A stretch of DNA of 64,000 bases from an uncultured bacterium (GTDB lineage Bacteria; Cyanobacteriota; Vampirovibrionia; Gastranaerophilales; Gastranaerophilaceae), in NCBI GenBank assembly GCA_902777855.1, contig CACYVN010000007.1, forward strand, positions 1 to 64,000, in the 5' to 3' direction. This document shows, in pieces, positions 1 through 6,859 of the stretch. The position numbers and the translations under genes were made by a program. The notes beneath the pieces were generated by a model, which saw nothing but the letters and a program-made list of their open reading frames with translations, was not told the origin of the DNA and did no database searches. Positions within the stretch are counted from its first letter, which is position 1, and the number at the start of each line of letters is the position of its first letter.

Positions 1-42
1 TCAACCCCCACAACTGTGGCTTCGCATCCTCACCCTATCAAC

Positions 43-80
43 ATTAAAACGAGAATAACAAAAGTCATTCTCGTTTTAAT
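43..80. terminator. Perfect 14-bp inverted repeat, likely bidirectional terminator
   Basis: Bases 43-56 and 67-80 are perfect reverse complements around a 10-nt loop. The hairpin lies just downstream of the minus-strand tRNA-Ser gene, and ends in a T-rich run on the plus strand, so it can end transcripts from either side. Whatever occupies 1-42 is cut by the window edge and was not identified. Confidence 0.6.
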
Positions 81-81
81 T

Positions 82-170
82 CGGAAAAGGTGGGATTTGA
101 ACCCACGGTGCAGGTAACCCCACACAACACCTTAGCAGGGTGCCGCCTTAAGCCACTCGGCCACTTTTCC
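82..170 (-). tRNA. tRNA-Ser (anticodon GCU)
   Basis: Read on the minus strand, the 7-bp acceptor stem GGAAAAG/CUUUUCC, a D-arm, a 5-bp anticodon stem with loop CUGCUAA, a long variable arm (class II) and a T-arm with GGUUCAAAUCC are all visible. The anticodon GCU reads AGC/AGU serine codons. The discriminator is G, as expected for Ser, and CCA is not encoded. Confidence 0.95.
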
Positions 171-273
171 AAACGGCGCAACCTTTACCAAGATTACCCA
201 TACATCTTAACACAAACCTTTTTTTTTGAAAAGTCTTTAAAAAAAACTTTTTGTCCTGTATAATCTAAGTAAG

Positions 274-380
274 AAGTGAGAAGTGAATAGTGAGTAGTTC
301 ATTCTATTATTATTTGACAAATTTAATAAACTCCAAAAACCGTAAAGGTCGATTCACTTTTCACTATTCACTTTTCACTT
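274..380. repeat. Degenerate GTGA-type tandem repeat present as an inverted pair
   Basis: Bases 274-293 and 361-380 are inverted copies with one mismatch. Each arm is built of imperfect 7-mers of the type (A/T)AGTGA(A/G). The pair encloses about 67 nt and ends 19 nt before the downstream start codon, so a transcript starting upstream would carry the hairpin in its leader. A related tract lies at 39805-39838. The 171-399 spacer holds nothing else recognisable. Confidence 0.6.
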
Positions 381-399
381 AAAAGAAAGGCTTAATATA

Positions 400-915
400 A
401 TGATTCAGATGAAAGTTATGGGCATTGCCCTCGATACACGAACAGGTTCTCCGATAGTTGTTTTGCATGATAAAGAAAACCGCCGTGCACTTCCGATTTG
501 GATAGGCTCTGCTGAAGCAAGTTCTATCATAAGAAAAATTGAAAACCTCTCTGTTTCTCGACCCATGACTCATGATTTGATTATCTCAATGGTCGAAAAA
601 ACAGGTTATAAAATTTCTAAAGTAGAAATCAATGACGTAGAAAAAGAAACTTATTACGCAATAATTTATCTTGAAAGCGATAAAGGGGAAACAGTTGAAA
701 TAGATGCACGCCCGTCTGATGCCATAGCAGTTGCGATAAGAGTTGATGCGCCGATTTATGTCAGCGCAAAAGTTCTTTCTGCAGGCTCTGTTTCCACAGA
801 TAGTGCAAAAGATGCGCAAGAAGCCGAAGAATTTAAAAACTTTATTCAGGATATCAAACCGTCTGATTTTTCAAAACTCTTAAAAGACTCTGACCACCAC
901 GAAAGTGAACAGTAA
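400..915 (+). CDS. Bifunctional nuclease (BFN/DUF151) domain protein
   Basis: A 171-aa protein. The first about 130 residues match the BFN domain (PF02577): a start of the form KVMGIALD, a central LPIWIGSAEA segment at about 31-40, and a conserved RPSDAIAVAIR stretch at about 103-113. Plant and bacterial members have been described as having DNase and RNase activity and sometimes act in transcription regulation; whether this one is a nuclease is not shown by sequence. The C-terminal about 45 residues are acidic and low complexity. AAAGAAAGG lies about 10 nt before the ATG at 400; a second ATG lies at 409. It is monocistronic, followed by a repeat element. Confidence 0.85.
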   Translation: MIQMKVMGIALDTRTGSPIVVLHDKENRRALPIWIGSAEASSIIRKIENLSVSRPMTHDLIISMVEKTGYKISKVEINDVEKETYYAIIYLESDKGETVEIDARPSDAIAVAIRVDAPIYVSAKVLSAGSVSTDSAKDAQEAEEFKNFIQDIKPSDFSKLLKDSDHHESEQ

Positions 916-955
916 AATGTTTTGAGCTAAATGTCCCTGTTTCTTAATTATTTAT

Positions 956-1191
956 GGTAATTATATACTATTTTACAGTAGCATGTCATTGCGATACAAA
1001 GCGAACAGGCGAAATAATAATGAGCCTTGTGAGCCTGTATGTGTCGGCGAAGCCGTTAACTGCCCGTTAGGGCGTGGCAATCCAGCAGTTTAATTTGTCG
1101 ATAATGATGAAATAACTGGATTGCTTCGTCGGAAAGCCATTTCCTCCTCGCAATGACAGACATATTTACTGTAACATTGTATATAGTTACC
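956..1191. mobile_element. Non-coding element with long terminal inverted repeats (MITE-like)
   Basis: The ends are imperfect inverted copies of about 40 bp, starting GGTAA(T/C)TATATAC and running through ACAGTA into a GTCATTGCGA core. Inside is a second palindromic layer: GGCAATCCAG and CTGGATTGCTTC. No ORF is plausible. The right end abuts the glmU stop codon exactly, so the element may supply its 3' untranslated region. A half copy of the GTCATTGCGAG core is at 26986-27020, and a second element with similar ends sits on the other side of glmU at 2548-2729. Confidence 0.65.
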
Positions 1192-2472
1192 TTATTTATT
1201 CTTTCGTTTAACCCAATTTTCAATCACTTTCAACGGTGAACGGGTCAAAGCTAAAGCCCATTGCGGAACGGTCTTTGTGATAACAGATCCTGCGCCGACA
1301 TTTGCGCCCTGTTCAACTGTTACAGGTGCAACAAGAACAGTGTTTGAACCGATTTTTACATCGTCTTTTAAAATTGTCTTTGATTTTGTCTTTGAAATCG
1401 GGTCATAATTAGCAGTAATCGTTCCGGCCCCGATATTTACGCGTTCTCCAAGTTCACTGTCGCCGATATAAGACAGGTGTCCGACATTTGTGTTTGAAGA
1501 AATTTTTGATTTTTTGACTTCTACAAAATTTCCGACTTTGACATTATCACAAACCTCTACACCGCCTCTTAAATGAGCACAAGGTCCAATTTTGCAGGAT
1601 TTACCTATAACATTTTTTCCCTCAATATATGTAAACGGATAAACTATTGTGTCTTGTCCGATTTGCGTGTCTTCGCTAATCCATGTTGAATCAGGGTCAA
1701 CAACAGTCACACCCTCTGCCATAAGTTTTTCAATATGGCGTTTGTTCATAATTTTTGATGCGGTAGCTAAATTTGAACGGGAATTTATGCCGTAAATCTC
1801 GTCACTATTTTCTAAAATATAAGCATTGACATTGAGATTTTGTGCTTTGCCCCATGAAATTATGTCAGTGAGATAATATTCACCCTGAGCATTATTTGTT
1901 TTAAGTTGCGAAAATGCACCTTTAATTTTACCCCAGTTAAGGCAATATATTCCTGCATTAACCTCTTTTACTGCTTTTTGTTCAGGTGTTGCGTCTTTTT
2001 CTTCAACAATACATTTTAAGGTATTGTCGTTTTCCCTTATTATTCTTCCGTAATTTGTCGGATTATCAAAAATCGTACTCATAACAGTCAAATCAGAATT
2101 ATTTGAGTTATGAAATTCAACAAATTTATTTAAAGTTTCTTCTTTAATAAGCGGAGTATCTCCGCAAAGAATCAGTACAAGCCCGTCATAATTTTCAAGA
2201 TTAGGGCAAACCATGGAAACTGCATGCCCGGTGCCGAGTTGAGGACTTTGTAAAACAGTTTTTGCATTGTTGTAATTGCTATTCACAAATTTTTCAACCT
2301 CGTCAGCATGATGTCCGACAATTACAAATTGTTCATCTGTAAGATTTTTTACATTATCTATGACATAGCCAAGCAAAGTTTTGCCAAGGATTTCATGCAA
2401 GACTTTCGGAGTGGTTTCCGATTTCATTCTTGTGCCTTTGCCTGCCGCTAAAATTACCGCTTTAATATCCAT
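1192..2472 (-). CDS. glmU: Bifunctional UDP-GlcNAc pyrophosphorylase / glucosamine-1-phosphate N-acetyltransferase
   Basis: It makes UDP-GlcNAc, the entry precursor for peptidoglycan and other envelope glycans, by acetylating GlcN-1-P and then transferring UMP. The N-terminal uridylyltransferase carries the LAAGKGTRM loop at about residues 8-16 followed by the TPK lysine at about 23. The C-terminal half is a left-handed beta-helix with hexapeptide repeats (IGPCAHLRGG, VGNFVEVK, NIGAGTITANYD). At 426 aa it is somewhat shorter than the usual about 455, the tail being trimmed after the acetyltransferase helix. TGAGGAAAG precedes the ATG and TATAAT lies about 30 nt upstream, so this gene has a normal leader. 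Flanked on both sides by inverted-repeat elements. Confidence 0.97.
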   Translation of the reverse strand: MDIKAVILAAGKGTRMKSETTPKVLHEILGKTLLGYVIDNVKNLTDEQFVIVGHHADEVEKFVNSNYNNAKTVLQSPQLGTGHAVSMVCPNLENYDGLVLILCGDTPLIKEETLNKFVEFHNSNNSDLTVMSTIFDNPTNYGRIIRENDNTLKCIVEEKDATPEQKAVKEVNAGIYCLNWGKIKGAFSQLKTNNAQGEYYLTDIISWGKAQNLNVNAYILENSDEIYGINSRSNLATASKIMNKRHIEKLMAEGVTVVDPDSTWISEDTQIGQDTIVYPFTYIEGKNVIGKSCKIGPCAHLRGGVEVCDNVKVGNFVEVKKSKISSNTNVGHLSYIGDSELGERVNIGAGTITANYDPISKTKSKTILKDDVKIGSNTVLVAPVTVEQGANVGAGSVITKTVPQWALALTRSPLKVIENWVKRKNK

Positions 2473-2547
2473 ACTTTCCTCATTTCTTTTATGAAACTAT
2501 TATAGCAAAAAAAACTGCCCTGAAATATAGGACAGATTTTTTGTTTA

Positions 2548-2729
2548 GGCAATTATATATTATTTATTACAAAATTTTGGCAAAACGGATATCCCTAACG
2601 GGGAATCACCCACCCAAATTTCTAAATTTCACTTTCTGTTCAATTTGAAATTTCTCCCTCCCTCACGAGGGAGGGTTGGGGTGGGTGCTGATTTTAACTT
2701 ATTTTTGTGGTAACTCCTATATAGTTACC
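2548..2729. mobile_element. Non-coding element with GGYAAYTATATA-type ends
   Basis: The left end, GGCAATTATATAT at 2548-2560, resembles the reverse complement of the right end CTATATAGTTACC (to 2729). The right end itself is a 21-bp palindrome, 2709-2729. Inside are a CACCCACCC/GGGTGGGTG pair and a CCCTCCCTC/GAGGGAGGG hairpin flanked by TTTCAAATTG-like arms, the same GC-rich hairpin type as 25001-25140 and 38292-38340. It lies between the glmU promoter and the stop codon of the flavin reductase gene. Confidence 0.5.
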
Positions 2730-2734
2730 TTTGT

Positions 2735-3331
2735 TTATTTACATTCTTTTATGATGTCTTGGGTTAATTTATCAATTTTTTTCTCGGCTTTTTCTATAAT
2801 ATCTTCGACATCTGCGCCTATTATATCAAGTTCCTCGGCTTTAATATATTCAATATCTTTTATGCCGTGAAATTTTTGTGCGAGTTCTTTTATATAACCG
2901 AATCCGTATTCATCTGATATAATTTTACCGCCTGCGGTTGTTATATAGACGAGTTTTTTAGCATTGCAAAGTCCGACGGGCTGACCTTTTTCATTATACA
3001 TAAATGTCAATCCCACAACATTTATTGCTTCGATATATGTTTTCAGCGTTGCAGGGAAAGATAAATCCCAATATGGAGCAGAAATTACTATCATGTCTGC
3101 ATTTGAGTATTCCTTTGCGTAATGAAATATCGGCTCATCAAAATTTTGTTCTTCGGACAATCTTGTTCGGTGTTCTAAAGATTCTCTGTTTAGCGGCGGA
3201 ATACATTCATTTGTCAGATAAATCTCTTTTACATTTGCGTTTAATTCTTCTATCCCTTTAAAAAAATGATGTGCAAGCCTTTTTGTTCTCGAATCAGGTC
3301 TGACAGATGAATCAATATACAAAATATTCAT
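2735..3331 (-). CDS. FMN-dependent NADH-azoreductase / quinone reductase family flavoprotein
   Basis: A 198-aa flavodoxin-fold enzyme. The start MNILYIDSSVR is the FMN phosphate-binding loop, and SAPYWDLSFPATLKTYIE at about residues 84-101 matches the AzoR/NQO signature for FMN and dimer contacts; TTAGG at about 131 is the second FMN contact. Family members reduce quinones or azo compounds with NADH, usually as a detoxifying activity; the physiological substrate cannot be read from sequence. It has a GGAAA ribosome site 5-10 nt before the ATG. Single gene between two repeat elements, on the same strand as glmU and priA. Confidence 0.85.
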   Translation of the reverse strand: MNILYIDSSVRPDSRTKRLAHHFFKGIEELNANVKEIYLTNECIPPLNRESLEHRTRLSEEQNFDEPIFHYAKEYSNADMIVISAPYWDLSFPATLKTYIEAINVVGLTFMYNEKGQPVGLCNAKKLVYITTAGGKIISDEYGFGYIKELAQKFHGIKDIEYIKAEELDIIGADVEDIIEKAEKKIDKLTQDIIKECK

Positions 3332-3383
3332 ATAATTTTCCTTTCTTAATAACTAATTATACACATAAAATAATTTTATATTC

Positions 3384-3784
3384 ACATAAAACATATTATC
3401 GGTAGTAATTGAGCGATTGAAACTTTCTACCTGTTCATTTTTTCTTTTTGTCTTGAAGCAAAAAGAAAAAACGAACCAAAAAAGAAAAACTCGCTTATTA
3501 CAATACCGCCTATGGCGGTATAAGACTGCTAACGCAGTAATATGTGTTTTTGCCTGTCGGCAAAAATCTCTTAGCGCGCCTAAGGACAACGGCGCGCGCT
3601 TTCAAGATGTCCGACCTTTACGCAGTGAGCAATCATTGTTTGCGACACGACAACAAGGCTACAAATGATTAGCGAACGGAGTACCGGTCGGTGGGTTTCT
3701 TTCTGACCGCTTTCTTTGACCGCCCAAAGAAAGCGGTCATGGTAGTTTTGATAAAACAAAAACTACCGATAATATGTTTTATGT
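3384..3784. mobile_element. 401-bp MITE-like element: perfect 23-bp terminal inverted repeats enclosing a series of hairpins
   Basis: Bases 3384-3406 and 3762-3784 are perfect inverted copies of 23 bp. Between them lie successive self-complementary units: TTTTTCTTTTTG/CAAAAAGAAAAA (about 3436-3465), ACCGCC/GGCGGT (about 3503-3517), TTTTTGCC/GGCAAAAA, AGCGCGCC/GGCGCGCGCT, and GACCGCTTTC with GAAAGCGGTC near 3706-3740. The short ORFs here are low-complexity readings of these hairpins and carry no recognisable domain or ribosome site. No clear target duplication is visible. This accounts for most of the 3332-3844 gap between genes. Confidence 0.7.
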
Positions 3785-3844
3785 AATTATTGCTTAATAA
3801 AACAATAATTTTTTTAACTTGTATTTAATTTCATTTAAAATAAA

Positions 3845-6154
3845 TTATAAAATATCCAACGGATCAACATCTATGGTCATGCGGATATCTTTCGGGGCAT
3901 TTATTTTATTTAAAAAACTTGAAACAAATTGATGCCCTTTATCCTCTAATTTGTTTTTAATAATAATTTGAAACCGCCACTGGCTATTAATTCTTTCTAT
4001 AACGCATGGCGTAGGTCCGAGTATATCAAGCCTTTCTGTATATCCGAATTTACCTGTCATTGTGCGAAGTCTCAATGCGATTTCCTGCGCAGATTTTTCT
4101 GCTCTGAATTTATTTTCGCTCGACATTATAATTCTTATAATCTGGCTAAACGGCGGATAATCAAAGTCTTCTCTTGATACAATTTCTTTTTTATAAAAAT
4201 CTGCGTAATTTTGCGATTTCGCGCTCTCTAAAGCGTAAAATTCAGGATTATAAGTCTGGAAAAATACTCTTCCTTTAAATTCTCCTCTGCCTGCGCGTCC
4301 TGCTACCTGTGTTAAAAGTTGGAATCCACGTTCGGATGCTCTGTAATCGGGCAGGTTAAAACTTGCATCGGCACTGATTACACCGACAAGCGTAACATTC
4401 GGGTTATCAAGTCCTTTTGCTATCATCTGTGTTCCGACCAAGATATCAATTTCACCCTTTTGGAATTTGTCTAAAAGCCTTATGTGTTCTCCCTTGCGAA
4501 CCAAAACATCACTGTCGATTCTTGCAACATTGTACCCTTGGAAAATTTCACTGATGTATTCTTCAATTTTTTGTGTTCCCGTGCCGGAATTTTTTAACCC
4601 TTCAAATCCGCAATTAGGACATTTATCCGGAAAATATTGTGCATGGCTGCAGTAATGGCATTTTAGCATATTGTCTTTTGAATGCCAAATCATAGGGATA
4701 GCGCAATTCGGGCATTCAATAACATGTCCGCAGCCCTGACACTGTGTATAGGTAGAATACCCGCGACGATTAATTAGCAAAATGACTTGTTGTTTCTTCT
4801 CCAAAGTTTCTTTAATTGCATGAATTAATGGCTGGGAAATCAAATGTCTGTACGCTGCCTGACCGTATTCCTGCATATTAATTACTGTAACAGGGGCAAT
4901 TTTTGCATCATTGTAGCGTTTTAGCATCTGATACAAATGATTAGAGTTAACAGCATAATAATAGCTTGAAATATCAGGAGTCGCAGAACCTAAAATCAGC
5001 GGGCAATTATTAAATTGTGCCAGTTTTTTTGCAACAAGTCTTGCATCATATCTTGGGGCAGGAGAAGTTTGTTTGTATGCTCCCTCATGTTCTTCGTCAA
5101 TAATAATTAAACCAATATTTTGAAGCGGTGCAAAAACGGCACTTCTCGCACCTGCAAGAATTTTTATTTCATTTTTATAAAGTTTTTGCCAAACGTCGTA
5201 CCGTTCACCTTCCGATATACTTGAATGCCATATAGCAACATCTTTTGTTCCGAATTTGCGTGCAAGTCGTTTGGTAAGCTGCGAAGCCAGTGCAATTTCA
5301 GGAGCTAAAAACAAAACATTTTTGCCGGATTTAATTGTATCGTCAATAATTTTGAAATAAACCTCAGTCTTTCCGCTTGCAGTTACACCGTGAATAAGAA
5401 TTGTCGGATTTGTTTCCTCTTTTATCTGTTTTGTAATTTCTTGATAAACCTCGTTTTGGAGCTTGGACAGTTCATTTAACGGTTCGGTTTTATCAATATT
5501 TAGGATATCCAAAGGGTTGCGGTAGATTTCTTCTTCGCAAATTTGTACGCACCCGAGAGCCTCAAGTTTTTTAAGGGTTGCTCTTGTTGTTTTAGCCAGT
5601 TTTTCAAATGATACAAGTGGCATTTTGCCTTTATTTTTTAAAATTTCAAGCACCTGTAATTGCCTTTTTGTTGCCCCAAAATCCCTGACATATTCTATCG
5701 ACAGTTCGGTTTTAAGAGATTTTTCAATGAGTTTTAGGGGGATTGCTGTATTCAAAACGGTGATTAAATCTGTGCAATAGTAATTTGCGACCCACTCTAA
5801 TAGTTTTAAATATTCGGCAGAAAACAGGGGTGTTTCTTCAAGAATTTTTGTAATTGGTTTTGCTTTAATTTCGGGTGGCAGATAGTCACTAAAACCGACG
5901 CAGAAAGCGTTTATCATTCCCTGTCTGCCAAAAGGAACCAAAAGTGCCTGACCGATTTTGATTTTGTTTTGAAAATGCGCAGGGATTTCATAACTGAAGG
6001 TGCGAACCCCCATAGCCTTGATATTTACAAGGCAAACGGCATACTTATGCGTTTCGGCACCTGAATTATTATCTGCACCGTTTTCGTTTACTCCCTCACG
6101 CTTTTTTAAGGTCAGTTTCTGCTGAAATAATTTGTTTTGAATAACATCTGCCAT
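3845..6154 (-). CDS. priA: Primosomal protein N' (replication restart helicase PriA)
   Basis: It recognises stalled forks and reloads the replicative helicase. A 769-aa protein: N-terminal 3'-binding domain and winged helix, helicase lobe 1 with Walker A GVTASGKT at about 256-263 and DEEH at about 353-356, then the family's zinc module with eight cysteines (about 472, 475, 481, 484, 499, 502, 512, 515), then lobe 2 with QMIAKG and QVAGRAGR motifs. The first about 35 residues are a polar extension before the usual start of homology. No Shine-Dalgarno precedes the ATG; TATAAT lies exactly 6 nt upstream, so the transcript is predicted to be leaderless. Confidence 0.97.
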   Translation of the reverse strand: MADVIQNKLFQQKLTLKKREGVNENGADNNSGAETHKYAVCLVNIKAMGVRTFSYEIPAHFQNKIKIGQALLVPFGRQGMINAFCVGFSDYLPPEIKAKPITKILEETPLFSAEYLKLLEWVANYYCTDLITVLNTAIPLKLIEKSLKTELSIEYVRDFGATKRQLQVLEILKNKGKMPLVSFEKLAKTTRATLKKLEALGCVQICEEEIYRNPLDILNIDKTEPLNELSKLQNEVYQEITKQIKEETNPTILIHGVTASGKTEVYFKIIDDTIKSGKNVLFLAPEIALASQLTKRLARKFGTKDVAIWHSSISEGERYDVWQKLYKNEIKILAGARSAVFAPLQNIGLIIIDEEHEGAYKQTSPAPRYDARLVAKKLAQFNNCPLILGSATPDISSYYYAVNSNHLYQMLKRYNDAKIAPVTVINMQEYGQAAYRHLISQPLIHAIKETLEKKQQVILLINRRGYSTYTQCQGCGHVIECPNCAIPMIWHSKDNMLKCHYCSHAQYFPDKCPNCGFEGLKNSGTGTQKIEEYISEIFQGYNVARIDSDVLVRKGEHIRLLDKFQKGEIDILVGTQMIAKGLDNPNVTLVGVISADASFNLPDYRASERGFQLLTQVAGRAGRGEFKGRVFFQTYNPEFYALESAKSQNYADFYKKEIVSREDFDYPPFSQIIRIIMSSENKFRAEKSAQEIALRLRTMTGKFGYTERLDILGPTPCVIERINSQWRFQIIIKNKLEDKGHQFVSSFLNKINAPKDIRMTIDVDPLDIL

Positions 6155-6160
6155 GACAAT

Positions 6161-6166
6161 ATTATA
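6161..6166 (-). promoter_or_regulatory. -10 box 6 nt before the priA ATG (leaderless start)
   Basis: Minus-strand TATAAT is followed by six bases and then the ATG, which places the expected transcription start at or next to the initiation codon. No ribosome-binding sequence is present. Confidence 0.65.
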
Positions 6167-6217
6167 GCAAAAATTATTTTTTACTTGTTTTATAGTTTTA
6201 GAAAAATAGGAGGCTTC

Positions 6218-6490
6218 ATGAAAGTGTCATTTACCGGAAATCATTTATTCACATTCAGAAACAAAAATATAAGAGATCTTGCTTATAATACCCATAGTGA
6301 TAATAATAGTTATACATGCCGTGTAGGCAATAAGCAGTTGTTGGTACTGGACGGGAAAGAATTGGAAGATTTTAACCGTGTTCAAACCGGAAATCTTTAT
6401 ATCAAAGAAAAAGATTTTAGAAATGAATTATTAAAAGCTTATATAAATAGTTCAATAAAAGTTGATTTAAGTAATGCTCAAACTTATTAA
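6218..6490 (+). CDS. Small hypothetical protein with N-terminal FTG motif
   Basis: A 90-aa protein, divergent from priA. The start at 6218 is chosen because TAGGAGGC lies 6-7 nt upstream; an in-frame opening further 5' has no such site. The N-terminus MKVSFTGNHLF shows the short F-x-G motif seen in several other lineage proteins in this window. There is no membrane segment, signal peptide or cysteine pair. Not assigned to any family I know. Followed directly by a strong hairpin terminator. Confidence 0.65.
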   Translation: MKVSFTGNHLFTFRNKNIRDLAYNTHSDNNSYTCRVGNKQLLVLDGKELEDFNRVQTGNLYIKEKDFRNELLKAYINSSIKVDLSNAQTY

Positions 6491-6497
6491 TAAAACA

Positions 6498-6538
6498 AAA
6501 ACAACAGATTGTTTAATACAATCTGCTGTTTTGTTTTT
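6498..6538. terminator. Bidirectional hairpin terminator between convergent genes
   Basis: An AACAGATTG/CAATCTG-centred stem with a 7-nt loop, A-rich on the left and T-rich on the right, lies between the convergent genes ending at 6490 and 6547. Confidence 0.8.
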
Positions 6539-6546
6539 ATACTAAT

Positions 6547-6783
6547 TTATTCAGCATCAGCCATAAGTTCCTGTTTTGCTTCTTCAATGGCTTCTGTTAA
6601 AAGGTCTAACTGCTCTGCAGTGAAAGTTACACCTTTTTTGGTCGGAATCCATGTTGCCCCGCCGTCGGTTGTGAAAAATATTCTCATATTAAGATAGTTT
6701 GTTCCTTTGTATTCGCTCAAAGAAATCTGCAATTGTTCTGTTTCAGAACGTTCAATAGTCGCCAAAATTTTTCCGTCTGCCAT
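6547..6783 (-). CDS. PC4/p15 transcriptional-coactivator-like ssDNA-binding protein
   Basis: A 78-aa protein made almost entirely of one PC4-type domain (PF02229): SEYKGTNYLNMRIFF, then DGGATWIPTKKGVTF. Eukaryotic PC4 and bacterial relatives dimerise and bind single-stranded or partly melted DNA, and small bacterial members are thought to act in nucleoid or repair functions. The central WxPTKKG signature is intact; the tail is an acidic helix. GGAGAAA precedes the ATG closely. Single gene convergent to 6218-6490. Confidence 0.85.
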   Translation of the reverse strand: MADGKILATIERSETEQLQISLSEYKGTNYLNMRIFFTTDGGATWIPTKKGVTFTAEQLDLLTEAIEEAKQELMADAE

Positions 6784-6859
6784 TATTTTTCTCCTTCTTA
6801 TAAATGTATGAAATTATTATAACATAACCTTCTCTCATTTTTCTAAATTCGTTTAATAC

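Noticed and set aside
1-42. Edge sequence that might be the end of an RNA gene such as tmRNA
   Set aside because: Only about 40 bases are visible and no diagnostic tmRNA, SRP or RNase P motif is present.
956-1191. CRISPR-like array
   Set aside because: The repeats are inverted and not evenly spaced direct repeats, and no cas gene is present in the window.
3417-3668. 83-aa ORF inside the hairpin-array element
   Set aside because: Composition follows the repeats (Lys/Gln/Arg runs), there is no ribosome site, and the region is explained by the inverted repeats.
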